64,000 nucleotides of DNA from Syntrophus gentianae (GCF_900109885.1 NZ_FOBS01000006.1:62001-126000); one strand, 5' to 3'. Shown: positions 20,349 through 29,544, numbered from the stretch's first letter. Notes: generated from the letters alone by a model not told the origin. Program-made: numbers and translations.

Positions 20349-21149
20349 TTATTCCTTTAATGTGAATTTGGCTTCGTTCCATAAACGATCCATCTCTTCC
20401 AGGGTCGCCTCTTCGGGGGATATCCCTCGTTCCTTCAGCTTTTCCTCGATATAGAAAAATCGGGAGCTGAATTTGAGAATCGTCTGGGCTAGGGTCTGTT
20501 CCGCGTCCATGGGAAAAAAACGGCAGAGATTCACCAGCGAAAAGAAAAGGTCTCCCGTTTCTTCCTCGATGTGCCTCTGTTGGCCGGTTTGAATCGCCGC
20601 TTTCAGTTCGGAAAGCTCTTCTTCGATTTTGGCGAGGACTTCCTCGGCATCGGGCCAGTCGAAGCCCACTTTCGCCGCCAGGGCTGATATCTTCTGGGCC
20701 CGCATCAGGGCGGGCATGGAACGGGGAACTTTATCCAGCAGGCTCGAATGCTTCTCGTACTTTTTCTCTTCGGTTCTCTTGATCTCTTCCCAGTTGGCCT
20801 TGATATCGGCGACGCTCTTCACCTCCCGATCGCCGAAAACGTGTGGATGGCGACGGATCATCTTGGCCCCGATTTCATCGAGCACCTCGTCGATGCAGAA
20901 TTCGCCGTTTTCCTCGGCAATCTGCGCCAGAAAGAGAATCTGAAAGAGCAGATCGCCCAGTTCTTCCCTCAATGCCGCCGGCGATCCGGAAGCAACGGCA
21001 TCGAGCACCTCGTAGGACTCGTCCAGGAGATACCGGCCGATGTCCTCCTTCGTCTGTTGCCGGTCCCAGAGGCATCCCTCCGGCGAGCGGAGACGGCGCA
21101 GAATGTTCCGAAGGTTTGTAAAACGCTGTTCCAGGGAAAAATCTTCCAA
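20349..21149 (-). CDS. mazG: Nucleoside triphosphate pyrophosphohydrolase MazG
   Basis: A 266-residue protein with two MazG domains. Each has the acidic metal-binding helix pattern, EELGDLLFQILFLAQIAEE in the first half and EETGDLFFSLVNLCRF in the second. MazG hydrolyses NTPs to NMP and pyrophosphate, cleans up aberrant nucleotides and lowers ppGpp in some bacteria. It is the first gene of the minus-strand run that continues through queA, tgt and the sec genes. Confidence 0.94.
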   Translation of the reverse strand: MEDFSLEQRFTNLRNILRRLRSPEGCLWDRQQTKEDIGRYLLDESYEVLDAVASGSPAALREELGDLLFQILFLAQIAEENGEFCIDEVLDEIGAKMIRRHPHVFGDREVKSVADIKANWEEIKRTEEKKYEKHSSLLDKVPRSMPALMRAQKISALAAKVGFDWPDAEEVLAKIEEELSELKAAIQTGQQRHIEEETGDLFFSLVNLCRFFPMDAEQTLAQTILKFSSRFFYIEEKLKERGISPEEATLEEMDRLWNEAKFTLKE

Positions 21150-21385
21150 AATTATCTTCCTCTCTTATCTCGTTCCCGGATGATTTCTTCTCGATCCTCA
21201 GCCATAGCCGACTCCTCGAGATAATCGCCATGAAAAGATGGTTGGTATCACCGCCTTTTGGGCAATCTATTATAAGGCCGGAAAGCAGTCAAGGCTTTCA
21301 GGTCAATCCTTTTGAATTTTGAATTTTATGGTAAATGCCACGATAAATAGCTATAATGTTTCAATGTTGGAGGGAGTATTCCAGA

Positions 21386-24229
21386 ATGAAAGATGAAGAA
21401 AAGACCAGAGAGCAACTCATGAATGAGCTGGCAACAATACGCCTGCGAGTCGCTGAACTGGAAAAATCAGGAATCGAACGCAAAGGGGTGGAAAATGCGC
21501 TCAAGGAAAGTGAGGAACGCTTAAAAAGGCTGTATCAGGAAAGCCCGATCCCTTCCTTTACCTGGCAGAAACGGGGAGACGATTTCATTCTGATCGATTT
21601 TAACCATGCCGCAACTCAAATCACCCGCGGTAATGTCGGCCATTATATAGGCAGCAGCGCGAGGGAGATGTATCAAAATAGACAGCATATCCTCAGCGAC
21701 ATGGAGCTTTGTTACAAGCATCGATCCGTTTTGAGAAGGGAAATCGTTTCTTCCAATTTCGCCCCCGGCAGGTCCCTTTCCGTGCATTATGGGTTCATTC
21801 CCCCTGACTTGATTATCATCCATACGGAAGACATCACCGAGCGCAAGCAGGCGGAGGACGGCCTGCGCTGGAAGACTGCCCTGCTTGAAGCGCAGATGAA
21901 CACCTCCATCGACGGCATCCTGGTGGTGAATGGGAACCAGAAACGGATTCTGATCAACAGACGTCTTATCGACCTGTGGAATATCCCTCAGGGGATTCTG
22001 AATGATGAGGATGATAAAGCGCTGCTGGATTATGTCGTAAGCCTGGTCCAGTATCCGGAGAAATTTTTGGAAAAGGTGGTGTACCTTTACGATCACCCTG
22101 ACGAGACCAGCCGGGACGAAATTGAGTTCAAAAGCGGGATGGTTCTGGACCGATATTCGGCTCCCGTTCTGGACCAGAATGGATACCACTTCGGGCGGAT
22201 CTGGACCTTCCGCGACGTTACGGAACGTAAGCGGTCAGAGGAGGCGCTGAGACAGTCCGAGGGGCTGTATCGGGCGATCTTCGAGAATACAGGGGCGGCA
22301 ACCGTCGTTCTGGAGAAAGATACAACCATTGGTCTCGTCAATACGGAGTATGAAAAATTGTCCGGCTATCAAAGAGAAGAAATCGAAGGGAAAAAACGCT
22401 GGACGGAATTTGTGGCTCCGGAGGATCTGGAAAGGCTGTTGACAAAGCCCGACCAGTGCGGAAGGGATGCAGGCGTCACCCCGAAACGCGATGAATTCCA
22501 ATTTCTTGATCGATACGGTAACATAAAAAATGTCGCCCTTTGTTTTGATCGGATTCCCAGTACGAAGAAAACCATCGCGTCTCTGCTGGATATTTCAGAC
22601 CGGAAGCGGGCTGAAGAGACACTGCGGGAATCGCAGCGGGCTTTGGCGGACATTATCGAATTCTTTCCCGATGCAACGATGATCATTGATAAGAAAGGAA
22701 GGATCACCGCCTGGAACCGGGCCATGGAAGCCCTGACCAGTATCAAGGCGGAGGACATGCTCGGCAAGGGAAACTATGAATACGCCATCCCGTTTTATGG
22801 CTGCCGCAGACCGATCCTTATTGATCATGTCCTGAATCCGGGCCGGAACGAAAATTTAGAGAAGCTCTATGCGAGTTTTCAGACGCAAAGAGGCCTTCTT
22901 TGGGGGGAAGGCTTTGCCACAAATCTGTCCTCAGGCAATCGCTATTTCTCGGCGACGGCAGTCGCGCTGCACGACTCTCGGGGAAAAACCGTTGCTGCCA
23001 TAGAGTGCATCCGTGACATGACGGAACACAAGAAGATAGAGGCCCGTCTGCATCGTGCGGAAAAGATGGAGGCCCTGGGAACACTTGCTGGAGGTGTGGC
23101 CCATGACCTCAATAATATCCTGGGGGTGCTGGTCGGATACGCGGAACTGTTGGTGGCGAAACTGCCCGAAAGCAGTCCTCTGACGAAGTTTGCGGGGCAT
23201 ATTCTGCAATCCAGCGAAAAGGGGGCGGCGATCATTCAGGACCTGTTGACCCTGGCAAGGCGAGGCGTGTCCGTTTCGGAAGTTGTCAACCTCAACAAAG
23301 TGATTGCCGGTTATCTCAAGTCTCCCGAGTATGAGAAACTGAAATCCTATCATGGGGATGTCGCTGTCCGCCAGGATCTCGCAACGGATCTTTACAACAT
23401 CAAAGGCTCACCTGTCCACCTGGGCAAGACGGTCATGAATCTCATTTCCAATGCGGTGGAAGCCATTCCCTGCCTGGGCGCCGTAACGATTCGGACGGAG
23501 AACCGATACGTGGATTACGCAATCAGCGGTTATGATGATGTGCAGGAGGGAAATTATGTTGTTTTATCCGTTTCCGATACGGGCAGCGGCATAGCGGCAA
23601 GCGATGTGGGAAAGATCTTTGAGCCTTTCTATACGAAGAAAACGATGGGAAGAAGCGGGACGGGCCTGGGATTGGCTGTTGTCTGGGGGACCGTGAAAGA
23701 TCATCATGGATATATTGAAGTAAAAAGCGATGAGGGAGCGGGGACCACCTTCACCCTTTATTTTCCGGTCACGCGTGAGGAATTGATCCGGGAGCGAGAG
23801 AAGGCGGATATTGACTCATATCTGGGACGGGGGGAGTCGATTCTTGTCGTCGACGATATGGAATTTCAGAGAGAACTTGCCGTAACCATGTTAAATAAGT
23901 TAAATTACAAGGTTAGTGCGGTTTCCGGCGGGGAAGAGGCCGTTTCCTATCTCAGAAACCATCAGGCCGATCTCCTGCTGCTGGATATGATTATGGATCC
24001 CGGAATTGACGGACTGGAGACTTTTAGAAGAGTACGGGAAATCAAACCTGATCAGAAGGCGATTATCGTGAGTGGTTTTGCAGAAACGGAGCGGGTCAGA
24101 ATGGCTCAGGAGCTTGGAGCGGGGGAGTACGTGAGGAAACCCTACAACTTGGAAAAAATCGGCCTGGCGATACGCAATGAGCTGGACCGGAAATCAGGGA
24201 GGAATACTTCTCCGATACAGAATACCTGA
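21386..24229 (+). CDS. Multi-PAS hybrid histidine kinase with receiver domain
   Basis: A 947-residue hybrid sensor kinase with no membrane segments, so a cytoplasmic sensor. I start it at the ATG at 21386, with GGAGGG upstream. An N-terminal coiled coil is followed by about four PAS modules (to near residue 540), a HisKA domain with phospho-acceptor His573 in GGVAHDLNNILG, an HATPase domain ending near 800, and a receiver whose phospho-acceptor is likely Asp867 in LLLLDMIMDP. No output domain and no separate response regulator gene lie next to it, so phosphotransfer probably goes to a distant partner. Ligands of the PAS domains are unknown. Confidence 0.92.
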   Translation: MKDEEKTREQLMNELATIRLRVAELEKSGIERKGVENALKESEERLKRLYQESPIPSFTWQKRGDDFILIDFNHAATQITRGNVGHYIGSSAREMYQNRQHILSDMELCYKHRSVLRREIVSSNFAPGRSLSVHYGFIPPDLIIIHTEDITERKQAEDGLRWKTALLEAQMNTSIDGILVVNGNQKRILINRRLIDLWNIPQGILNDEDDKALLDYVVSLVQYPEKFLEKVVYLYDHPDETSRDEIEFKSGMVLDRYSAPVLDQNGYHFGRIWTFRDVTERKRSEEALRQSEGLYRAIFENTGAATVVLEKDTTIGLVNTEYEKLSGYQREEIEGKKRWTEFVAPEDLERLLTKPDQCGRDAGVTPKRDEFQFLDRYGNIKNVALCFDRIPSTKKTIASLLDISDRKRAEETLRESQRALADIIEFFPDATMIIDKKGRITAWNRAMEALTSIKAEDMLGKGNYEYAIPFYGCRRPILIDHVLNPGRNENLEKLYASFQTQRGLLWGEGFATNLSSGNRYFSATAVALHDSRGKTVAAIECIRDMTEHKKIEARLHRAEKMEALGTLAGGVAHDLNNILGVLVGYAELLVAKLPESSPLTKFAGHILQSSEKGAAIIQDLLTLARRGVSVSEVVNLNKVIAGYLKSPEYEKLKSYHGDVAVRQDLATDLYNIKGSPVHLGKTVMNLISNAVEAIPCLGAVTIRTENRYVDYAISGYDDVQEGNYVVLSVSDTGSGIAASDVGKIFEPFYTKKTMGRSGTGLGLAVVWGTVKDHHGYIEVKSDEGAGTTFTLYFPVTREELIREREKADIDSYLGRGESILVVDDMEFQRELAVTMLNKLNYKVSAVSGGEEAVSYLRNHQADLLLLDMIMDPGIDGLETFRRVREIKPDQKAIIVSGFAETERVRMAQELGAGEYVRKPYNLEKIGLAIRNELDRKSGRNTSPIQNT

Positions 24230-24328
24230 AGCGAGTTCCAATTCCAGATCAAAGAGAACGGCAAGCCGAGGGAGAAGAGGCGGACTTCGCCGAGAAGACG
24301 ATCAGGCCGCCAATGTCCGGGGCGCTTG

Positions 24329-25102
24329 TCATCCTGCTGCGATCCTTTTTACGCAATTCAATAAGGCTGTCATCGTGGGGCCCGCCTGATCATGGAGGAC
24401 CATATCGGCCATGGTGTCGCACGGTGTGGAATCGCGGTTGATGATGACCAGCCGGGCGCCGTTTCTCTTGGCTGTCACCGGCATAGATGCGGCAGGCTGA
24501 ACGACGAGGGAAGATCCGATGACGATAAACAGATCACAGGCCGAGGAGCGCTCGTAAGCCTCCTGGGTCTCTTTGACCGGCATGGCCTGACCGAAGGAGA
24601 TGGTTTCCGGTTTCAAAGGGCCGCCGCAGACGTCGCAGTAAGGCGCCTGCCTCTCTTCTTTCAATCGTTCCTGAACCTTTTCCCGGTTGAACTTTTTCCC
24701 GCAATTCAGGCAGGATACAGACATGGCCGTCCCGTGAAGCTCGATGACCCTCTCCGGAGAACTTCCCGCCCGCACGTGGAGATTGTCGATGTTCTGGGTA
24801 ATGACGCAATCCAGTTTCCCCATTTTTTCCAGTTCGGCAATGGCGATGTGGGCGGCATTGGGTTGCGCCTTCTTCATCGGTTCATACATTTCCGTGGCCA
24901 TCTGCCAGTATTTCCAGCGGGAGATCTCCGAAGCGATAAAGTTATCGAAATAGAAATCTTCCGGATTGTACTTGTCCCAGACACCTCCGGGGCTGCGAAA
25001 ATCGGGAATTCCCGATTCCGTACTGAGACCTGCGCCCGTGAAGATCACGACGGTCTTCGCTTCGGCAATCCACTGGGCAATACGTTCTATCTGTTTATCC
25101 AT
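24329..25102 (-). CDS. NAD-dependent protein deacylase (sirtuin, SIR2 family)
   Basis: A 257-residue sirtuin. The NAD-binding GAGLSTESGIPDFRS segment is at 23-37, TQNIDNLH at 102-109, catalytic His123 in ELHGT, and the zinc cysteines are 131, 134, 156 and 159. It removes acyl groups from lysines using NAD. In other bacteria sirtuins reactivate acylated AMP-forming CoA ligases. Here the next gene, read away from it, is a benzoate-CoA ligase, so control of that enzyme by acylation is a reasonable inference. The tyrosine/arginine pair that marks desuccinylase sirtuins is not evident. Confidence 0.93.
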   Translation of the reverse strand: MDKQIERIAQWIAEAKTVVIFTGAGLSTESGIPDFRSPGGVWDKYNPEDFYFDNFIASEISRWKYWQMATEMYEPMKKAQPNAAHIAIAELEKMGKLDCVITQNIDNLHVRAGSSPERVIELHGTAMSVSCLNCGKKFNREKVQERLKEERQAPYCDVCGGPLKPETISFGQAMPVKETQEAYERSSACDLFIVIGSSLVVQPAASMPVTAKRNGARLVIINRDSTPCDTMADMVLHDQAGPTMTALLNCVKRIAAG

Positions 25103-25499
25103 AGCTCCTTCCCCGTTGAACGATCCGGATTGATCAGGAGGTTATCTCCGATGCAGAAACCGGCGGCCAGTCCCATCGGTATTCCAATGGGCCTGGAATG
25201 CTCAAAATAGAGATGATCGATATTTCCTGTCAGCGACCTAGCATCTTTATGGGGGCCGAAAAGAAAAGGCAAGAAAAATGTTCCGGTCAGGGGATCTCCG
25301 GCAAATTTCCATCCGCAGCCATATTCATGAGATCCATGCGCCCCTGGGCTCTATTTCAGAATTTCATCACCCGTCGACCCATTTTATTGAATTTTATAAT
25401 GAATTCATCTCATTGCCCTTGGATTCCTGACGATTGCCGGTTCCAACAACCTTGTCCGGTTCTTTTTCAATACCAGAGCGCTTTCTGAGCGAAAAGATT
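25103..25499. other. Divergent intergenic region, sirtuin to benzoate-CoA ligase
   Basis: About 400 bases with no supported gene. The short open frames at minus 25087-25272 and plus 25198-25488 have no ribosome-binding site and no family resemblance. I see no terminator. Promoters for both genes must be here or just downstream. Confidence 0.35.
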
Positions 25500-25501
25500 T
25501 C

Positions 25502-25540
25502 TTGCATAAAATGTCACGATGATATAATTACATTGTAACT
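25502..25540 (+). promoter_or_regulatory. Promoter and leader motif of benzoate-CoA ligase 1
   Basis: A perfect TATAAT at 25523-25528 is preceded by TTGCAT at 25502-25507 with a short 15-base spacer, so it is sigma-70-like. There is no -24/-12 element at the position seen in the second ligase gene. ATTACATTGTAACT at 25527-25540, containing the palindrome TTACA-T-TGTAA, is repeated almost exactly before the second ligase at the same distance from the ATG. Confidence 0.5.
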
Positions 25541-25562
25541 TTTATTCAAAGGAGGAGGAAGT

Positions 25563-27125
25563 ATGGCAAAGTTATATCCGGAGGAATTTTACAACTCAGC
25601 AGATTGGTTCGTAGACAGGCACATACGGGAAGGCCGTGGCGAGAACATTTGTGCGTACACGGACAAGGGCAACTACACCTATCGCGACATTCAGAAAATG
25701 TCCAACAAGATGGCCAACATGTTCAAAGGAATGGATATTCGGATGGGCGACCGAATCATCATGCTGGTTCTCGACACGCCCTGGTTTTATTCAACCTTCT
25801 GGGGGGCTGTGAGGATGGGGGCTGTTCCTGTTCCTGCCAGCACCATGCTCACCTCTGCCGATTATGAATATTACCTGAACGACAGTCAGGCGAGGACGCT
25901 GGTTGTTTCGTCAAGACTTCTCCCTGTCGTTAACGAGATTGAAGAACTCCGTTTCCTGCAGGACATCATTGTTGTCGATGATGACGGCGTTTTTTCCTCA
26001 CCGTTCAAACAGATGTATAATGCAGCATCGGATGAATTTAATACCGTGTTTACTGCGGCAGACGATGTCGCTTTCTGGCTCTACACCTCCGGCACCACCG
26101 GCGGCCCGAAGGGAGCGGTTCATTCCCAGTCTGATATGCAGTACAGTGCAGAGCACTATGGACAAGATATTCTCCACATTACGGAAAAGGATATCTGCTA
26201 CTCGGCAGCAAGACTCTTTTTCGCTTACGGCCTCGGCAATGCCATGTTCTTCCCCATGTCGGTAGGCGCGGCGACTGTCTTGAACCCGGATCCTCCTGCT
26301 CCGGCGCATGTCTTCCGCCTGATCAGCCAGTACAAGGCAACCTTGTTCTTCGGCGTTCCGACGCTCTTCGGTCAGATGCTGATCGCCCAGGAAAAACTGG
26401 ACAAGGAAAATCCGGGGGCTCCCCACGCCTTGGCAACGCTTCGTGCCTGCCCGTCCGCCGGTGAGGCGCTTCCTCCCGATCTGTACCACAAGTACAAGGC
26501 CCGCTATGGCGTGGAAATCCTTGACGGTCCGGGTTCGACGGAAATGCTCCATATCTATCTGTCCAACCGGATCGGCGCCATCAAACCGGGTTCCAGCGGA
26601 CAGCCTGTGGCCGGTTACGAAGAGAAGATCATGGACGACGAGGGGAAAAATGAACTGCCTGTCGGTGAAGTCGGCAATCTCTGGATCAAGGGGAGAAGCT
26701 CCCTGCGTTATTACTGGAGAAAGAGAGACAAGACGGCCAATACCGTCATCGGCGAGTGGATCAACTCGGGCGACAAGTATTACAAAGATGAAGAAGGCTT
26801 CTTCTTCCCCTCAGGCCGGGCCGATGATATGTTGAAAGTCGGTGGGATCTGGGTGTCTCCGCTGGAAGTGGAAAACTGCCTGAGAGAAAATGCCGCCGTT
26901 ATGGAATGCGCCGTTGTCGGTGCCATGGATGACGAGAATCTGGTGAAGCCGAAGGCCTTCGTTGTCCTTAATCAAGGGTTTGCGCCTTCCCCGGAACTTG
27001 AAAAGGAACTGAAAACCTGGGTCCTCGATCGGCTCGCCAAGTTCAAGTATCCCCGGTGGGTCGTATTCATCGATTCGCTTCCCAAGACAGCAACCGGGAA
27101 GATTCAGCGATTCAAGCTGCGCTAG
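25563..27125 (+). CDS. Benzoate-CoA ligase, copy 1
   Basis: A 520-residue AMP-forming acyl-CoA synthetase of the benzoate-CoA ligase family. The ATP-binding loop YTSGTTGGPKGAVHS is near 173-187 and the adenylation lysine is Lys513 in PKTATGKIQ. It converts benzoate (or a related ring acid) to the CoA thioester in the cytoplasm, the entry step of anaerobic aromatic degradation, and may run in reverse when the organism makes benzoate. A strong AAAGGAGGAGGAAG site precedes the ATG. A near copy is encoded convergently 390 bases downstream. A perfect terminator follows. Confidence 0.92.
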   Translation: MAKLYPEEFYNSADWFVDRHIREGRGENICAYTDKGNYTYRDIQKMSNKMANMFKGMDIRMGDRIIMLVLDTPWFYSTFWGAVRMGAVPVPASTMLTSADYEYYLNDSQARTLVVSSRLLPVVNEIEELRFLQDIIVVDDDGVFSSPFKQMYNAASDEFNTVFTAADDVAFWLYTSGTTGGPKGAVHSQSDMQYSAEHYGQDILHITEKDICYSAARLFFAYGLGNAMFFPMSVGAATVLNPDPPAPAHVFRLISQYKATLFFGVPTLFGQMLIAQEKLDKENPGAPHALATLRACPSAGEALPPDLYHKYKARYGVEILDGPGSTEMLHIYLSNRIGAIKPGSSGQPVAGYEEKIMDDEGKNELPVGEVGNLWIKGRSSLRYYWRKRDKTANTVIGEWINSGDKYYKDEEGFFFPSGRADDMLKVGGIWVSPLEVENCLRENAAVMECAVVGAMDDENLVKPKAFVVLNQGFAPSPELEKELKTWVLDRLAKFKYPRWVVFIDSLPKTATGKIQRFKLR

Positions 27126-27216
27126 GATCGGTATCTGAACCTGTAAGGGATCTATTTCAGGGGGGGGTGAGCAGGAGATCCATATCAACCCTTGAGTAAA
27201 AAGATCACAAAATTGG

Positions 27217-27255
27217 AAGGGCCGCCTTTTTGCTAAAGGCGGCCCTTCTTTATTT
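27217..27255 (+). terminator. Terminator of benzoate-CoA ligase 1
   Basis: A perfect 13-base stem (AAGGGCCGCCTTT at 27217-27229 with 27235-27247), a five-base loop and a T-rich tail. Confidence 0.88.
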
Positions 27256-27514
27256 TGCCCGGAATGGTGCATTCGACCCGGTGCAGGTCCATCCGTCCAT
27301 TGAAATTGCAGCAATCAACGGGAATTGTAATGTTACAAAAGGAACCCAGTGCGAGGAGGCAGCAGGGAACAAAGTTGTAAATCCATGGACAAGGACCGGA
27401 CAGCAGACATACCCGGGCGGGGCGATCGTGCCTGAAACCGGGAAATATATTGTGTGTCCGGGACCAGCTGTATCCGCTGGTCCCAGACTTGCCGGTTATT
27501 CCTTTTATGACAGA
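27256..27514. other. Spacer between convergent ligase genes, with hairpin
   Basis: No supported gene; a 145-codon open frame on the plus strand (27230-27667) starts inside a terminator and runs antisense into the second ligase. A perfect nine-base hairpin, GGGACCAGC (27460-27468) with GCTGGTCCC (27476-27484), lies 31 bases past the stop of the second ligase and may help end its transcript, although no T-run follows. Confidence 0.45.
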
Positions 27515-29089
27515 TTAACGAAGCTTGAATCGCTGAATCTTGCCGGTTGCCGTCTTGGGAAGCTCATCCATGAAGACGATCCAGCGGGGATATTTGAATT
27601 TGGCAAGCCGATCGAGGACCCAGGTTTTCAGTTCCTTTTCAAGTTCCTGCGAGGGTGCAAACCCTGATTTGAGGACCACGAAGGCCTTCGGCTTCACCAG
27701 ATTCTTGTCGTCTTCCGCCCCGATGACCGCGCACTCCATAACGGCGGCATGTTCGCGCAGACAGTTTTCCACTTCCAGCGGAGACACCCAGATTCCGCCG
27801 ACTTTCAGCATATCGTCGGCCCGGCCTGACGGCCAGAAGTATCCATCCGCATCCTTGTAATACTTATCGCCGGTGTTGATCCATTCGCCTCTGACCGTGC
27901 CGGCTGTTTTCTCTCTCTTTCTCCAGTAGTAACGGAGGGAGCTAGCGCCTTTTGCCCAGAGGGTTCCGATCTCGCCGACCGACAGTTCATTGCCGTCATC
28001 ATCGACAACTTTCACTTCATAACCGGGGACAGGCTTTCCGCTGGAGCCCGGCTTGACATCACCGATTCGATTGGACACGTAGATGTGGAGCATTTCCGTC
28101 GATCCCGGTCCATCGAGAATCTCAACGCCGAAACGCTCATTGAACTTGTAGTAAAGGTCGGGGGGAAGGGCCTCGCCGGCGGAGGGGCAGGCCCGCAGTG
28201 TTGAAAGCTCATGGGGTGCCTTGGGATCAGGTGTTGCCCCGCTCTCCTTGTCCTGCTTTACTTTGTATTCCAGCATCTGTCCGAAAAGGGTTGGAACGCC
28301 GAAGAACAGGGTCGCCTTGTAGCCACTGATCAGCCGAAAGGCATGGGCCGGTGTGGGGGGATCGGGGTTGAGGATGGTGCCTGCGCCGACAGCCATTGGG
28401 AAGAACATGGCGTTGCCGATACCGTAAGCGAAAAAGAGTCTGGCTGCCGAGTAGCAGATATCCTTTTCGGTAATCTGAATGATTTCCTTCCCATAATGAT
28501 CCGCACTGTACTGCATGTCGGACTGGGAGTGAACCGCCCCTTTCGGGCCACCGGTGGTCCCGGAGGTGTAAAGCCAGAAAGCGATATCGTCCTTTGTCGT
28601 AAACACGGTTTGAAATTCATCGGCTGCTGCTGCATACATCTGCTTGTAGGGAACGGAAAACTCGCCGTCATCATTGACAACGATGATATCTCGGAGAAAA
28701 CGGAGTTCCTCGATGCCCTCAATAACGGGGAGAAGTCTTGACGAAACAACAAGCGTTCTTGCCTGGCTGTCGTTGAGGTAATATTCATAGTCATCAGACG
28801 TAAGCATGGTATTGGAAGGAACGGGGACAGCCCCCATCTTTACCGCGCCCCAAAAGGTGGAATAGAACCAGGGCGTATCCAGAACGATCATGATGATCCG
28901 GTCACCCATCCGAATATCCAGATTTTTGAACATGTTGGCCATCTTGTTCGCCATTTTCTGGATGTCGCGATAGGTGTAGTTGCCCTTATCGGTGTAGGCG
29001 CATATATTATCACCGCGCCCTTCTCTGACGTGTCTGTCTACGAACCAATCTGCTGAATTGTAAAATTCTTCCGGGTATAACTTTGCCAT
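27515..29089 (-). CDS. Benzoate-CoA ligase, copy 2 (sigma-54 controlled)
   Basis: A 524-residue paralogue of the ligase at 25563, sharing the N-terminus MAKLYPEEFYNSADWFVD and nearly all motifs; the adenylation lysine is about Lys517. A four-residue expansion occurs near residue 280, where this copy has KVKQDKESGATPDPKAPHE. I start it at the ATG at 29089, with AAGGAGGAATC directly upstream; a start nine codons earlier has no such site. A -24/-12 promoter lies 60 bases upstream and a sigma-54 activator gene follows beyond it. So this copy is probably inducible, while copy 1 has a sigma-70-like promoter. Confidence 0.92.
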   Translation of the reverse strand: MAKLYPEEFYNSADWFVDRHVREGRGDNICAYTDKGNYTYRDIQKMANKMANMFKNLDIRMGDRIIMIVLDTPWFYSTFWGAVKMGAVPVPSNTMLTSDDYEYYLNDSQARTLVVSSRLLPVIEGIEELRFLRDIIVVNDDGEFSVPYKQMYAAAADEFQTVFTTKDDIAFWLYTSGTTGGPKGAVHSQSDMQYSADHYGKEIIQITEKDICYSAARLFFAYGIGNAMFFPMAVGAGTILNPDPPTPAHAFRLISGYKATLFFGVPTLFGQMLEYKVKQDKESGATPDPKAPHELSTLRACPSAGEALPPDLYYKFNERFGVEILDGPGSTEMLHIYVSNRIGDVKPGSSGKPVPGYEVKVVDDDGNELSVGEIGTLWAKGASSLRYYWRKREKTAGTVRGEWINTGDKYYKDADGYFWPSGRADDMLKVGGIWVSPLEVENCLREHAAVMECAVIGAEDDKNLVKPKAFVVLKSGFAPSQELEKELKTWVLDRLAKFKYPRWIVFMDELPKTATGKIQRFKLR

Positions 29090-29110
29090 GATTCCTCCTT
29101 GTTCTATATT

Positions 29111-29124
29111 AGTCACAATGTAAT
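29111..29124 (-). promoter_or_regulatory. Leader motif shared with benzoate-CoA ligase 1
   Basis: On the minus strand ATTACATTGTGACT, 21 bases before the ATG. The same motif with one base changed lies 22 bases before the ATG of copy 1. It may be a duplicated remnant or an operator. Confidence 0.45.
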
Positions 29125-29149
29125 CACGTTAGCGACAGCTTTCCGCTAC

Positions 29150-29166
29150 AGCAATAATGCTGCCAG
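29150..29166 (-). promoter_or_regulatory. Sigma-54 (-24/-12) promoter of benzoate-CoA ligase 2
   Basis: On the minus strand CTGGCAG-CATTA-TTGCT. GG and GC are exactly 12 bases apart, as the -24/-12 consensus TGGCAC-N5-TTGC requires; one base of the -24 box differs (G for C). Start of transcription is predicted near 29139, giving a 50-base leader to the ATG at 29089. The gene immediately upstream encodes a sigma-54 activator. Confidence 0.75.
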
Positions 29167-29274
29167 AACCTGCAAAAGACTGGAGGTAGCCATAAATGGG
29201 GCGTTGAGAAGTAAAAAGATTCAAAAGGGGCGAAAAAAAGCCGTCACCAATAGTTTAATGAAAAAGGGGATTAA

Positions 29275-29286
29275 GGCTGATCAGCC
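29275..29286. promoter_or_regulatory. Candidate activator site, 12-base palindrome
   Basis: GGCTGATCAGCC is a perfect palindrome centred about 140 bases upstream of the predicted sigma-54 start. That distance suits an enhancer for the activator encoded at 29545-31332. No second copy was noticed in the region. Confidence 0.4.
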
Positions 29287-29428
29287 GTCATTGGGGAACG
29301 ATGTAGTGAGGGTCTGCCCGGTGGATGGGGATAAAAATGGACACCGGATCAGCGAAAGATTTGTCTGGAAGATCTATTGATCGGGCATTTGCTGCAAAGC
29401 AGGGAAAAGATTAAACTATAGCACTAAG

Positions 29429-29472
29429 GTTTCCAATAGGGGGAAATGAGGTTGGAAACATAGATTTCCAAA
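29429..29472. repeat. Cluster of TTTCCA inverted repeats
   Basis: GTTTCCAA (29429-29436) and TTGGAAAC (29452-29459) form an eight-base inverted repeat with a 15-base gap. TTTCCAA recurs at about 29465-29471, making a second inverted pair with the middle arm. The cluster lies about 300 bases upstream of the sigma-54 promoter, and could be a regulator-binding array. Confidence 0.45.
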
Positions 29473-29501
29473 ATGGGGCGAAAGCCCGGAAGCATAAGTT
29501 T

Positions 29502-29527
29502 CCGGTGGAATCTTTTGCTTCCACCGG
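29502..29527 (-). terminator. Hairpin after the sigma-54 activator gene
   Basis: CCGGTGGAA (29502-29510) pairs perfectly with TTCCACCGG (29519-29527) across eight bases. It lies 18 bases beyond the activator stop codon. There is no long T-run on either strand, so termination is probable but not certain. Confidence 0.45.
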
Positions 29528-29544
29528 CCGTTCCGGAAGGGGAG

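Noticed and set aside
25087-25272. A 61-codon minus-strand open frame overlapping the sirtuin start
   Set aside because: Its sequence looks partly protein-like, but it has no ribosome-binding site and no family resemblance, so I do not list it as a gene.
25488-25506. A -24/-12 promoter for ligase 1
   Set aside because: A TTGC is present at the right place, but the -24 GG is AA, so the spacing rule fails.
27230-27667. A 145-codon plus-strand open frame between the two ligase genes
   Set aside because: It starts inside a terminator hairpin and ends antisense in the second ligase, with no ribosome-binding site.
29099-29380. A 93-codon plus-strand open frame upstream of ligase 2
   Set aside because: It overlaps the sigma-54 promoter and has low-complexity, Lys-rich content with no start signal.
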